A stretch of DNA of 64,000 bases from Prauserella cavernicola (GTDB lineage Bacteria; Actinomycetota; Actinomycetes; Mycobacteriales; Pseudonocardiaceae), in contig NZ_JAENJH010000005.1 of NCBI RefSeq assembly GCF_016595675.1, forward strand, positions 360,740 to 424,739. The letters run 5' to 3'. Position 1 is the first letter of the stretch, and each line of letters starts with the position of its first letter. Positions 17,695 through 26,444 of the stretch are shown here, piece by piece. The position numbers were made by a program, and so were the translations under genes. Under the pieces are notes generated by a model that was given only the letters and a program-made list of their open reading frames with translations, was not told where the DNA came from and did not search any database.

Positions 17695-18396
17695 CTACTC
17701 GCCCTGGGCGCTTCCGGGCGCGACGATGCCGTTCTCGTAGGCGAACACCACGGCGTGGGTGCGGTCGCGCAGGCCGAGCTTGGCCAGCACCCGCGACACG
17801 TGGGTCTTCACGGTGGCCTCGCCGAGCACGAGCCGCGCGGCGATCTCGGAGTTGCTCACGCCACGCGCCAGCAGCACGAGCACCTCGTACTCGCGGTCGG
17901 TGAGCTCGGTGGGCCTGTGCACGGGCACGAGCGCCGCCGGGGTCGAGAACCGGGCGATCACCCTACGCGTGACCTCCGGCGAGAGCAGCGCGTCTCCCCT
18001 CGCGACGATGCGCACGGACTCCACGAGGTCCTCCGGCGAGGCGTTCTTGAGCAGGAACCCGCTCGCGCCCGCCTGCAGTGCCTCGAACAGATAGTCCTCG
18101 CGGTCGAACGTCGTGAGGATGACGACCTTCACCGCGCCGTCGCCGTTTCCGGCTCCGAGGATGCGGCGGGTGGCCTCGAGCCCGTCGACTCCGGGCATCT
18201 GCACGTCCATCAGCACGACGTCGGGGCGGAGGCGCTCGACGGCGTCGACGGCGGCGAGCCCGTCTCCTGCCTCGCCGACCACGTCGATGTCGTCCTCCGC
18301 CCCGAGGATGACCCGGAAGCCGGCGCGGACGAGGTCCTGGTCGTCGGCGAGCACGACGCGCAGCGCCTGTGCCGGGGTGCCGTTGTTCTCGCTCAC
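17695..18396 (-). CDS. NarL/LuxR-family response regulator
   Basis: 233 residues. The receiver domain has the acidic pair LADDQ, the phospho-acceptor Asp in VLMDVQMPGVDG, Thr in VVILTTF and Lys in GFLLKNA. The output domain is a LuxR HTH (LTDREYEVLVLLARGVSNSEIAARLVLGEATVKTHVSRVLAKLGL). The start is GTG 18396, overlapping the kinase stop (GTGA). Its partner is the adjacent histidine kinase; the likely target is the ABC exporter operon next to it. Confidence 0.92.
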   Translation of the reverse strand: MSENNGTPAQALRVVLADDQDLVRAGFRVILGAEDDIDVVGEAGDGLAAVDAVERLRPDVVLMDVQMPGVDGLEATRRILGAGNGDGAVKVVILTTFDREDYLFEALQAGASGFLLKNASPEDLVESVRIVARGDALLSPEVTRRVIARFSTPAALVPVHRPTELTDREYEVLVLLARGVSNSEIAARLVLGEATVKTHVSRVLAKLGLRDRTHAVVFAYENGIVAPGSAQGE

Positions 18397-19736
18397 GTCG
18401 CCGGAAGCTCCTCACTGTCCTTCGTGGACTGTTCGTCGGGTCGGCCGAACGGCAGGCTCGCGCGCACCCGGTAGCCGGGCGAGGCCTGCCTGGGGCCCGC
18501 CTCCAGTTCGCCGCCGTGCACGGCGACGCGCTCGCGCATGCCCACGAGCCCGAACCCGCCGCCCGGTGCGGAGCCACCCGCGCGGGCGCGGCCGTCGTCG
18601 GAGACCTCCACCTCCAGCGCGCTGCGCAGGTAGCGCACCCGCACGTCGACGGTGCGGGCTCCGGCGTGCTTGACGACGTTGGTGAGCGCCTCCTGCACCA
18701 CGCGGTACGCCGACAGCGCCACGCCCTCCGGCACCGGTCGCGGGTCGCCGTAGACGCCGTGCACCACCTCGAGTCCCGCGGACTCGGCGGTGGCCACCAG
18801 CTCGGACAGCTGGTCGAGACCGGGCGAGGCGGGGTGCGACTCGAGCGAGGGCTCGCCGGAACCCTCCGCGTCGTTGCGCAGCACGCCGAGCAGGCCACGC
18901 AGCTCGCCGATGGCGGTGCGGGCGGTCTGCTCCACGGTGCGCAGCGCCTCGCTGGCCAGTTCGGGGTCGCGGTCGAGTACACGCCGGGCCGCACCCGCCT
19001 GGATGCCCATCACGGACACGTGGTGAGCGACCACGTCGTGCAGGTCGCGCGCGATCCGCACGCGCTCGGCGACGATCGCGCCCCGGGTGTTCTGCTCGTG
19101 CGACAGTCGCAGTTGCTCCGCGCGTGCGCTCAGCTCGGCCTGCCTGCGCACGGCGAGCCAGGCCATACTGCCGAAATAGTAGGCGGAGAGGAAGAACATC
19201 AGGTTGAAGCCGACGTTGTAGAGCACCGACGCCAGCACCGGGTCGAGCGGCCCCGCCGCGCCGGGGAAGTCCGGGACGGGCTGGGCGAGCGACCACACGA
19301 CATTGGCGCCGAGCCAGACGAACATGGCCGCGATCAAACCGATCCGCACCCAGCGCGCCGCCGTGCGGTTCTGTTCCCAGGCGCCGACGCTGTAGATCGC
19401 GATGAACAGCGCGATCGAGGGGATGAGGTTGTCGCCGATCGCCCTGGCCTGCGCGAGGATGAACACCAGCCCGACCACCAGCACCACGGCGATCGGGTAC
19501 CGACGGCGCAGGACCAGCGGCAGCGACAGCACCACGCACCAGGCCAGCTGCTCGACCAGCACGGGCGCGGTACCAAAGGCGAACATACCCATGCTGTTGA
19601 CGAGCACGATCATCTCGACGGCGGCGACCAGCACACTCAGCGCCACACCGATGTCGGAGCGCTGCACGGCGGGCTCCGGCCGCGGCCGACGCCACTGGCT
19701 CCAGTCCTGCTCCGGCGTGGCCTCGACCCTTTCCAT
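18393..19736 (-). CDS. sensor histidine kinase, HisKA_3 (NarX/DesK) type
   Basis: 447 residues. About six membrane helices occupy residues 30-190. Then come the dimerisation/phosphorylation motif ERVRIARDLHDVVAHHVSVMGIQAGAARRVL with the acceptor His, and a HATPase domain with the N-box (ALTNVVKHAGARTVDVRVRY) and G-box (DDGRARAGGSAPGGGFGLVGMRERV). There is no separate extracellular sensor domain, so it probably senses a membrane event. Start is ATG 19736 (MERVEATPEQDWSQW). Confidence 0.9.
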   Translation of the reverse strand: MERVEATPEQDWSQWRRPRPEPAVQRSDIGVALSVLVAAVEMIVLVNSMGMFAFGTAPVLVEQLAWCVVLSLPLVLRRRYPIAVVLVVGLVFILAQARAIGDNLIPSIALFIAIYSVGAWEQNRTAARWVRIGLIAAMFVWLGANVVWSLAQPVPDFPGAAGPLDPVLASVLYNVGFNLMFFLSAYYFGSMAWLAVRRQAELSARAEQLRLSHEQNTRGAIVAERVRIARDLHDVVAHHVSVMGIQAGAARRVLDRDPELASEALRTVEQTARTAIGELRGLLGVLRNDAEGSGEPSLESHPASPGLDQLSELVATAESAGLEVVHGVYGDPRPVPEGVALSAYRVVQEALTNVVKHAGARTVDVRVRYLRSALEVEVSDDGRARAGGSAPGGGFGLVGMRERVAVHGGELEAGPRQASPGYRVRASLPFGRPDEQSTKDSEELPAT

Positions 19737-19805
19737 GCGGCTCAAGGTAACGCACGCGCCGGGCAGCCCCCGCCGCAAGCGCCATGGACGGCTATCGTCT
19801 CCGGT

Positions 19806-20798
19806 GTGCGCGCGGACGAGCCGGTGAACCTGATCGCGGTGGCGAAAGCCGCCGGGGTCTCCAAGACGACGGCCTCCGACGCGCTGCGCAACTCGGGCCG
19901 GGTCTCGGAGAGGACCCGCGAGCACGTGGTCGCCGTCGCCACCCGGCTCGGCTACTCCCCCAACCCCGTCGCGCGTTCCCTGCGCATGTCGAGCACCGGC
20001 ACGATCGGTCTGCACCTGCCCGAGGTCCTGACGCGCTCCGAGTACTACATGTCGTTCGTCTTCGGTGTCGTCGACCAGGCCGCGAAGCGCGACTACGACG
20101 TCACTCTGCTCACCGCTCACCACGTGTCCTCGCGCCGGTTCCACCGCGTCGACGGCGTGGTGCTCGGCGACCCGCTGGAGACCGACACGGTGGTGCGCGG
20201 GCTGCTGGACTCGTCGGTGCCCGCGGTGACGTGCGAGCGCTTCACCGGCGACGCCGAACCCGCGGGTGTGGTGCTGTCGGACCACGCGGCGATGCTCGAC
20301 GAGCTGCTGGAGCACCTGCACTCGGCGGGGGCGCGCGACATCGCGTTGCTGGCCTCGAGCACCGTCACCGACTGGGGCCGCACGCTGCAGCAGGTGTACC
20401 TGCGCTGGTGCGAGCAGCGCGGCCTGCGGCCGCGGCTGCGGGAGATGGCGTTCGGTTCACCGACGGCCGTCATGCAGGACAACGTGCGCGCGCTGCTCAA
20501 CGCCGACCCGGCGGTGGACGCGCTGGTGTGTGCGCCCGACGGCTCGGCCTCCGCGGTGCTGCCCGTGCTACGCGCCGCGGGCAGGACCATCGGCGAGGAC
20601 CTGCTGCTTGCCTCCTGTGTGGACAGTACGGCGCTGAACCACACCGACCCGCCGATCACCGCCATCGACCTGCGTCCGCGCGAGGCGGGCGCGGCCTGCG
20701 CGCAGCTGCTGTTCGACGTCCTCTCCGGCGAGGCCCCGAAGGGCACCGTGCGCGCGCAGCCGATCGGGCTCGCCCGGCGGCGCTCGACCCGGGGCTGA
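19806..20798 (+). CDS. LacI-family transcriptional regulator
   Basis: 330 residues with the N-terminal LacI HTH (NLIAVAKAAGVSKTTASDALRNSGRVSERTREHVVAVATRLGYSPNPVARSLR) and a periplasmic-binding-protein-like effector domain (TIGLHLPEVLTRSEYYMSFVFGVVDQAAKRDYDVTLLTA...). GTG 19806 fits a leaderless start: TATCGT at 19793-19798, then 7 nt. It is convergent with, and 3 bp from, the end of the amide-import operon. Two LacI-type operators lie at that operon's far, promoter end, so it is the best candidate for their repressor; this is inference. Confidence 0.88.
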   Translation: MRADEPVNLIAVAKAAGVSKTTASDALRNSGRVSERTREHVVAVATRLGYSPNPVARSLRMSSTGTIGLHLPEVLTRSEYYMSFVFGVVDQAAKRDYDVTLLTAHHVSSRRFHRVDGVVLGDPLETDTVVRGLLDSSVPAVTCERFTGDAEPAGVVLSDHAAMLDELLEHLHSAGARDIALLASSTVTDWGRTLQQVYLRWCEQRGLRPRLREMAFGSPTAVMQDNVRALLNADPAVDALVCAPDGSASAVLPVLRAAGRTIGEDLLLASCVDSTALNHTDPPITAIDLRPREAGAACAQLLFDVLSGEAPKGTVRAQPIGLARRRSTRG

Positions 20799-20801
20799 TG
20801 C

Positions 20802-21899
20802 TCAGGCGAACGCCGCCTGCCCCGCGGTGAGGGTGAGCCACGTGCGCTCCTCGACCTCGCACGGGCCGCCCCGGTGGACGTGCAGGTCGCCCGCGACGAC
20901 GTCGAGCGAGATCGTCGCCAGGCTCTCCCAGCGCTGGTGCTCGGGCAGCGCGAGGTCCGCGTGGGCGCACACCGGTGCGCCGTCCTCCCGGTGCGCGCAC
21001 AGTGCGTGGGCGCGCGCGGTGAGGTCGTCGGCGCGCAGTGCGGTGGCCGCCCGCTCCCGCAGCCAGGCGTCGCGCTCGAACGTACTCGACCCGCTGGCGG
21101 CCGTCGTGCGCTCTCCCCCGGCCAGCTCCGGCGCGAGGAAGTGGTTGGTGTGCAGGAGGAACCCGTCGTCCGGGTACACCTCGCCGATGCCGGCGGGGCA
21201 CAGCTCGAGGCAGCGGGCCTCGTCGCGGGTCACCACGGTGAGCACCGTCGACGCCGACAGCCTCGCCGACCGGGCGATCCGCGCCGCGTCGTCCACGGTG
21301 ACCGCCTCGTCGAGCACCCGCCTGGCCACCGCGTGCACCGGAACGCCGATGCCGGCGCTGTCGGAAAGGTGGCGCAGCACGTTGAAGTGCAGGCCGAGGC
21401 CCGCGTCGTTGACGCCGATCTTGGCGAGCACGCCGCACTCGGTGAACGTCGCGACCCGACGGCCCTCGGAGGTGGTGTAGGTCCACGCGAGCATCCCGCC
21501 GCGCAGAGTGTCGTGCCAGTCCCACGTCTGCACAGTGCGCGGGGGTGCGCCGCCGCCGGGCAGCACCACCGACGTGGAGCACTCGCCCTCGCCGGTGACG
21601 GCCGCGGCGGCCAGGATCTCGGTGCGGGCGTTGAGCGCGGCGACCTTCCACACCGAGAGACCACTGCCCTCGGCCAGCCCGGTGATCTCCTCGGCGAGGT
21701 GCGGCGCCCACGCGTCGATCGCGGCGAACGCGGCCCGGCCGTGGTCGCGCACGTGGTGCGGGTGCAGGCCGTGCGCGGCGAACAGGCGCGCGTACCCGGC
21801 GTAGGTCTCGTGGATCGCCTCGCGGCAGGCCGTGCCGAGCTCGTGGCCGCGCGCGGCCGGGTCGGTCGCGGTCGTCGCGTGGGCGGGGACGCGGCTCAT
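20802..21899 (-). CDS. C45-family Ntn hydrolase (acyl-CoA:6-APA acyltransferase-like)
   Basis: 365 residues, matching the AAT/C45 peptidase fold: N-terminal helical region (RGHELGTACREAIHETYAGYARLFAAHG), then GEGECSTSVVLPGG, where Cys107 is the likely self-processing nucleophile, then VQTWDWHD, TFTECGVLAKIGVNDAGLGLHFNVLRH and LLHTNHFLAPEL. Family members make or break amide bonds of N-acyl amines, penicillins or choloyl-type conjugates. ATG 21899 overlaps the upstream stop (ATGA). It is the last gene of the import operon, so it probably cleaves an imported amide. Confidence 0.85.
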   Translation of the reverse strand: MSRVPAHATTATDPAARGHELGTACREAIHETYAGYARLFAAHGLHPHHVRDHGRAAFAAIDAWAPHLAEEITGLAEGSGLSVWKVAALNARTEILAAAAVTGEGECSTSVVLPGGGAPPRTVQTWDWHDTLRGGMLAWTYTTSEGRRVATFTECGVLAKIGVNDAGLGLHFNVLRHLSDSAGIGVPVHAVARRVLDEAVTVDDAARIARSARLSASTVLTVVTRDEARCLELCPAGIGEVYPDDGFLLHTNHFLAPELAGGERTTAASGSSTFERDAWLRERAATALRADDLTARAHALCAHREDGAPVCAHADLALPEHQRWESLATISLDVVAGDLHVHRGGPCEVEERTWLTLTAGQAAFA

Positions 21900-22918
21900 C
21901 GGGCGCTCGACAGCACGGCGTCCCACGCGACCTCGGAGGCCAAGGTGCCGAGCCCGGTGCCGCCGACCCCGAGCGGCTCGACCTCATCGGTGGTGAGCGC
22001 GAACAGGGTGTCGCCGTCGAGTTCGGTGTGGAACGGGTGGATGGCCCTGTGCATCGAGCTGTGCACCTGGGTGGCGAACTGCCTGAGCGCGACGTCGGTG
22101 AGCTTGGCGTTGGTGATCACCACGGTGAGCGTGGTGTTGCCTGCCGACGTGCGCGCCGCCTCCGCACCGTCGACCGCGGCCGCGTAGTCGAGGGCCGGGA
22201 CGTGCCGCTGCCCGGTGTCGGCGTGGTAGTTGCCGCGCACCACCGTGCCGTCGCGATCGACGATCACGCCGACGGCGTTGACGACGGTGGCGACCAGGAC
22301 CTTCAGCTCGCCGTGCGTGCCGAACGCCGCGCCCTGGCCCGCGAACTCGGCGCGGGAGAAGTCGATCTTGCCGACCGAGGCGGACCGGCCGGCGCCGCAG
22401 CGGCCGACGGGGAACCGGCCCTCGACGGCGTTGGCCAGCGCAGCCCTGCCGAGCGCGGTGTCGGGGGCGATCGCGGTGTCGCGCGGGGAGAAGTCGTAGA
22501 TCACCGCGCCCGAGACGTGCTGCAGCGCGGCCCAGTGCGTGCGGTTCTCCGCACGGTGCAACAGCTCCGTGCTCACCCCGGCCGCGGCCTCCAGCCCGTA
22601 CACCGAGCCGCCCGCGAGCACGATGGCGTGGTGGAAGTCGTAGCCACCGGACAGGCCCACCGCGCCGCCGCGCGCGTCCACGGCGGTGCGCGCGCCCTGT
22701 GGGAGGTGGATCACCGTGCACCCGGTGGGGCCCTCGGCGTACTCGGCGGTGCCGACGAACACGCCGGGCAGGTCGAACTCGACGGTGGAGCTGCCGGGGC
22801 TCGGCTGCGGGGTCAGCGCCACGTCGTCGTTGCTCACCGCTCCCGCCGCGAACGCCGAGCGCTTCGCGGGCCGCGGCCCCGCACCGTTGGTCGTGCTCAC
22901 AGTGCTCCCAGTGTTCAC
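21896..22918 (-). CDS. P1-family (S58) aminopeptidase/amide hydrolase, DmpA/NylC type
   Basis: 340 residues with the family blocks FVGTAEYAEGPTGCTVI, GGAVGLSGGYDFHHAIVLAGGSVYGLEAAAGVSTELL, GAVIYDF, VGVIVDRDGTVVRG and GNTTLTVVITNAKL. Family enzymes self-cleave before a Ser or Thr nucleophile. Here the junction Asn261-Thr262 (GNTTL) resembles NylC, the nylon-oligomer hydrolase that cleaves at Asn266-Thr267, more than the Gly-Ser junction of DmpA. GTG 22918 has GGAGG upstream and overlaps the ATPase stop. Together with the C45 enzyme it gives the operon two unrelated Ntn-type amidases. Confidence 0.85.
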   Translation of the reverse strand: MNTGSTVSTTNGAGPRPAKRSAFAAGAVSNDDVALTPQPSPGSSTVEFDLPGVFVGTAEYAEGPTGCTVIHLPQGARTAVDARGGAVGLSGGYDFHHAIVLAGGSVYGLEAAAGVSTELLHRAENRTHWAALQHVSGAVIYDFSPRDTAIAPDTALGRAALANAVEGRFPVGRCGAGRSASVGKIDFSRAEFAGQGAAFGTHGELKVLVATVVNAVGVIVDRDGTVVRGNYHADTGQRHVPALDYAAAVDGAEAARTSAGNTTLTVVITNAKLTDVALRQFATQVHSSMHRAIHPFHTELDGDTLFALTTDEVEPLGVGGTGLGTLASEVAWDAVLSSAR

Positions 22919-23664
22919 AGTGCCTCCACCAATCGCCTCGAGTACTCGTGTTCCGGGGTGCCGAAGAAGACGGCCGACGGCGCGGTCTCCACCACCTCAC
23001 CGTGCCGCATCACCGCGACCCGGTCGGCGACGTAGCGCACGGCGCCGATGTCGTGGCTGATGAACAGCGCGGCGAAGGAGAACTCCGCGCGCAGGTCGCT
23101 GATGAGATTGAGGATCTGCGCCTGCACCGACACGTCCAGCGCGCTCACCGCCTCGTCGAAGACCACGAACGGCGGCCGGGTGATCAGCGCCCGCGCGATC
23201 GACACGCGCTGACGCTGGCCGCCGGAGAGCTGGTGGGGATAGCGCTGCGCGAACGACGCCTCGAGCCCCACCTGGTCCAGCGTGGCCAGCACCCGCTCGC
23301 CCACCTCGGCCTTGTCGGCGCCGCCGAGCACGGCCAGCGGCTCGGCCACGCTCTGGCCGACGCGCAGGCGCGGGTTGAGCGACCACTGTGGATGCTGCAG
23401 CACGGCCTGCATCCGGCCTGCGAGCTCCGTGCGGCGTTTCGGGAACGGCCTGCCCTCGAACAGCACGGTGCCGCTGGTGGGGCGCCGCAGCCCGAGCGAG
23501 ACCATGCTCGTGGTGGTCTTGCCGGAGCCGGACTCGCCCACCAGGCCGAGGATCTCGCCCTCGGCCAGGCTCAGCGACACCTCGCGCAGGGCGTGCACGC
23601 GGCTGCGCCGCCACGGCGGGCCGGAGGTGAACGTGACTCCGACGTGGTCCAGTTCGAGGATCAT
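22915..23664 (-). CDS. oligopeptide/dipeptide ABC transporter ATPase (DppF-like)
   Basis: 249 residues, one ABC domain: Walker A GESGSGKTT, Q-loop AVLQHPQWSLNPRLRVG, signature LSGGQRQRVSIARAL, Walker B PFVVFDEAVSALDVS, switch His FISHDIGAVRYVADRVAVM. Walker B reads DEAVS as in DppF/OppF. The usual C-terminal oligopeptide-ATPase extension is missing, so the protein is short (family about 320). ATG 23664 overlaps the preceding ATPase stop (ATGA). Confidence 0.9.
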   Translation of the reverse strand: MILELDHVGVTFTSGPPWRRSRVHALREVSLSLAEGEILGLVGESGSGKTTTSMVSLGLRRPTSGTVLFEGRPFPKRRTELAGRMQAVLQHPQWSLNPRLRVGQSVAEPLAVLGGADKAEVGERVLATLDQVGLEASFAQRYPHQLSGGQRQRVSIARALITRPPFVVFDEAVSALDVSVQAQILNLISDLRAEFSFAALFISHDIGAVRYVADRVAVMRHGEVVETAPSAVFFGTPEHEYSRRLVEAL

Positions 23665-24623
23665 CGGCCCGCCCCCACGGTCGCCTCGGCGAGGTGGCAC
23701 AGCACGTCGCGCTCGGCCACCGACACCAGCGGCGGCCGGTCGGCCGAGCACGGGCCCAGCGCGTCGGGGCAGCGCGGCGCGAACGCGCACCCCTGCGCGG
23801 AACCGGTGAGCACGGGCGGCTGTCCGGGGATGGAGGACAGCCGCGCTCCGTCGGCCGCGGCGCCGGGCACGGCTCGCACCAGCGCGGCGGTGTAGGGGTG
23901 GCGGGGCGAGTCGAGCACCGCACTCGCGGCGCCCGACTCGACCACCCGACCGCCGTACATCACCACGACGCGGGAACAGCGCTTGGCCACGGCGGGCAGG
24001 TCGTGGCTCAACCACAGAATGGTGGTGCCGGCCTCCGCCGCGAGCGAGAAGATCACCCCCAGGACCTCCTCGCGGATCTGGCTGTCCAGCGCCGCCGTGG
24101 GTTCGTCGGCGATCAGGATCTCGGGCTCGCCCGCCATGGCCATCGCGATGGCGACGCGCTGCGCCATCCCACCCGAGAGCTGGTGCGGATACGACCGGGC
24201 GACCCGGTCCGGGTCCGCGAGCTGCACGCGAGCCAGGTGTGCCGTCACGTCGGCGCGGGTTCCCCTGCCGCGCAACGCCAGCTCCACCTGCCTGCCCACG
24301 CGCATCGTGGGGTCGAGCGAGCCGATCGGCTCCTGGAAGATGTAGCCGAGCCGACCGCGCCGCAACGCACGCAACTGCTTGGGGCGCAACGTGTTCACGT
24401 CGTCGCCGTCGACGCGCACGGCGCCGCCGGTCACGCTCGCCGCACCGGGCAGCAGGCCGCCGATCGCGGAGCCGAGGGTGGACTTGCCGGAGCCGGACTC
24501 GCCGACGATGCCGACGGTCTCGCCCCGCTGGACGGTGAGCGCGGCGCCGTCGAGCGCGCGCACGGTCCGCCCGCCGGAGGCGTAGTCGACCACGAGGTCG
24601 TCGATGTGCAGAAGAGGTGTCAT
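23661..24623 (-). CDS. oligopeptide/dipeptide ABC transporter ATPase (DppD-like)
   Basis: 320 residues with Walker A GESGSGKST, Q-loop YIFQEPIGSLDPTMRVG, signature LSGGMAQRVAIAMAM, Walker B ILIADEPTAALDS, switch His WLSHDLPAVAKRC, and the C-terminal oligo_HPY cysteine region (GCAFAPRCPDALGPCSADRPPL) typical of DppD/OppD. ATG 24623 overlaps the permease stop. It works as a pair with the DppF-like ATPase. Confidence 0.92.
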   Translation of the reverse strand: MTPLLHIDDLVVDYASGGRTVRALDGAALTVQRGETVGIVGESGSGKSTLGSAIGGLLPGAASVTGGAVRVDGDDVNTLRPKQLRALRRGRLGYIFQEPIGSLDPTMRVGRQVELALRGRGTRADVTAHLARVQLADPDRVARSYPHQLSGGMAQRVAIAMAMAGEPEILIADEPTAALDSQIREEVLGVIFSLAAEAGTTILWLSHDLPAVAKRCSRVVVMYGGRVVESGAASAVLDSPRHPYTAALVRAVPGAAADGARLSSIPGQPPVLTGSAQGCAFAPRCPDALGPCSADRPPLVSVAERDVLCHLAEATVGAGR

Positions 24624-25450
24624 ACCAGCGACCGAGCCTCCCTCGGTTCGAGACCGTCGCGCAGACCGTCCCCGAAAACGTTGATGGCCAGGATCGCCAC
24701 GACGAGCACGATCCCGGGTGCGACGACCAGCCACGGCGCCGCGAGCAGGTAGGTGCTGCCCTGCTGGATCAGCGCACCCAGCGACGACTGCGGCGGCTGC
24801 ACGCCGAAGCCGAGGAAGCTCAGCCCGCCCTCCACGAGGATGCCGACCGACAGCGCGTAGGTGCCTTGCACGGCGATGGTGCCGGACAGGCTGGGCAGCA
24901 GGTGCCGCACGAGGATGCGCGGCCAGCGTGCGCCGCTGATCACCGCCGAGGTGACGTAGTCGCGTTCGGACACCGTCACCGCGGCCGCGCGCACCACGCG
25001 GGTCATCAGCGGGATGGTGATCAGCACGATGCTGCACATGGTGGCCGTCCGGCCGGGACCGACCACGGCGGCGACGAGGATCGCGAGCACGATCGTCGGG
25101 AACGAGTACAGCACCTCGACCAGCCGCAGCACGACCTCACCGAGCCAGCCGCCCCGGTAGCCGGCCGCCACCCCGAGCAGCGTCGCCAGCACCGCGGTGA
25201 CGAGCACCGCGAGCGTCGACAGCAGCAGCGTCGTGCCGATGCCCTCGAACAACCTCGGCAACATCGAGCGGCCCAGCTCGTCCGTCCCGAGTGGATAGTC
25301 GACGCCCGGCGGGGCGAGCCGGGGCCCCACCATCGCGTCGGGGTCGCCGCCGATGCCGAACACCGTGCCCACCACCGAGACGAGCACCAGCACGGCCAGA
25401 CACGCCAGTCCGGAGCGGGTGAGCCAGTCGGCCCTGCGCCACCATGTCAT
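24620..25450 (-). CDS. peptide ABC transporter permease (DppC-like)
   Basis: 276 residues: an N-terminal helix, the short DppC lead-in (HPLGTDELGR-like, here YPLGTDELGRSMLPRLFEGIGTTLL), then five membrane helices with the coupling loop (DYVTSAVISGARWPRILVRHLLPSLSGTIAVQ). It overlaps its neighbours on both sides by 4 nt, which places it firmly in the operon. Confidence 0.92.
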   Translation of the reverse strand: MTWWRRADWLTRSGLACLAVLVLVSVVGTVFGIGGDPDAMVGPRLAPPGVDYPLGTDELGRSMLPRLFEGIGTTLLLSTLAVLVTAVLATLLGVAAGYRGGWLGEVVLRLVEVLYSFPTIVLAILVAAVVGPGRTATMCSIVLITIPLMTRVVRAAAVTVSERDYVTSAVISGARWPRILVRHLLPSLSGTIAVQGTYALSVGILVEGGLSFLGFGVQPPQSSLGALIQQGSTYLLAAPWLVVAPGIVLVVAILAINVFGDGLRDGLEPREARSLV

Positions 25451-26421
25451 CGCTTCCGCCCCTTCGCCGCAGCACCGAACCGGGGATCGAGCACGCCCGC
25501 CGCGGCGTCGGTCAGCATGTTCAGCACGATGAAGACCACCGCCGCCAGCAGTACTCCCGCCTGCACCACCGCGTAGTCGCGCCTGCCCACCGCCTGCACC
25601 AGATAGGTGCCGATACCGGGCAGGTTGAACAGGTACTCGATGATCACCGCGCCGCCGAGCAGGTATGCGGTGATGGTCGAGAGCACGGTGATCACCGGGA
25701 TCGAGGCGTTGCGCAGCACGTGCCTGGCCACGATGAAGCCGGGGCTCTCGCCGCGCGCGATCGAGGCCGTGATGTAGGGCTCCACCAGGACGTTGAGCAC
25801 CGCGTCGCGAGTCGTCCTCGCAGCCACGGCGATCACGAACACCGACAACACCGCGGCGGGCAGCACCATCGACTGGAGATTGCCTGCCGGGTCCTGTCCG
25901 AAGGGCACGTAGCCGCCGACGGTGAGCCCGAGCGCGTAACGGGAGAACAGGAACACCACGATGCTGCCGAGCACGAACTCCGGCACGCTCACCCCGAGCC
26001 CGCTCACCAGCCTGCCCAGCGCGGCGCCGCCGCGCCGCCCGCCAGCGCGCACCGCGGTCAGCACCCCGAGCGGGACACCGATCAGCACCGCGGCGGCCAC
26101 TCCGAACAGGGCCAGCTGGGCCGTCACCGGCAGGCGTAGCCCGAACTCGGTGGTCACCGGCTCGCCGCTGATCATCGAGATACCGAAGTCACCGGTGAGC
26201 GCGGTCCCCAGCCACAGCCAGTACTGCACGAAGACGCTCTCGTCGAGCCCGTACTTCGCCGCCACCTCGGCCTTCTGCTCGGGACTCGCGAACGGGCCGA
26301 GCACCACCTCGGCGAATCCGCCCGGCATCCACCGGGACGCCGCGAAGATCAGCACCGAGACGAGGAACAGGGTGAGCACCGCGCTCAGTGCCCGGCGCAG
26401 CCACCACGAGAACAGTCGCAC
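25447..26421 (-). CDS. peptide ABC transporter permease (DppB-like)
   Basis: 324 residues with the DppB layout: an N-terminal helix (ALSAVLTLFLVSVLIFAASRWMPGG), an outside loop with GLDESVFVQYWLWLGTALTGDFGISM, then five helices and the coupling loop (EPYITASIARGESPGFIVARHVLRNASIPVITVLS), ending DPRFGAA. The GTG start at 26421 follows a purine-rich GGGGAAGGG. It begins 23 nt after the substrate-binding protein stop. Confidence 0.9.
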   Translation of the reverse strand: MRLFSWWLRRALSAVLTLFLVSVLIFAASRWMPGGFAEVVLGPFASPEQKAEVAAKYGLDESVFVQYWLWLGTALTGDFGISMISGEPVTTEFGLRLPVTAQLALFGVAAAVLIGVPLGVLTAVRAGGRRGGAALGRLVSGLGVSVPEFVLGSIVVFLFSRYALGLTVGGYVPFGQDPAGNLQSMVLPAAVLSVFVIAVAARTTRDAVLNVLVEPYITASIARGESPGFIVARHVLRNASIPVITVLSTITAYLLGGAVIIEYLFNLPGIGTYLVQAVGRRDYAVVQAGVLLAAVVFIVLNMLTDAAAGVLDPRFGAAAKGRKR

Positions 26422-26444
26422 AGCCGTTTCCCTTCCCCGGCCCG

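Noticed and set aside
18369..19805. An N-terminal extension of the LacI gene by about 480 residues
   Set aside because: This part is antisense to the histidine kinase, has shadow-frame composition, and a leaderless start fits GTG 19806.
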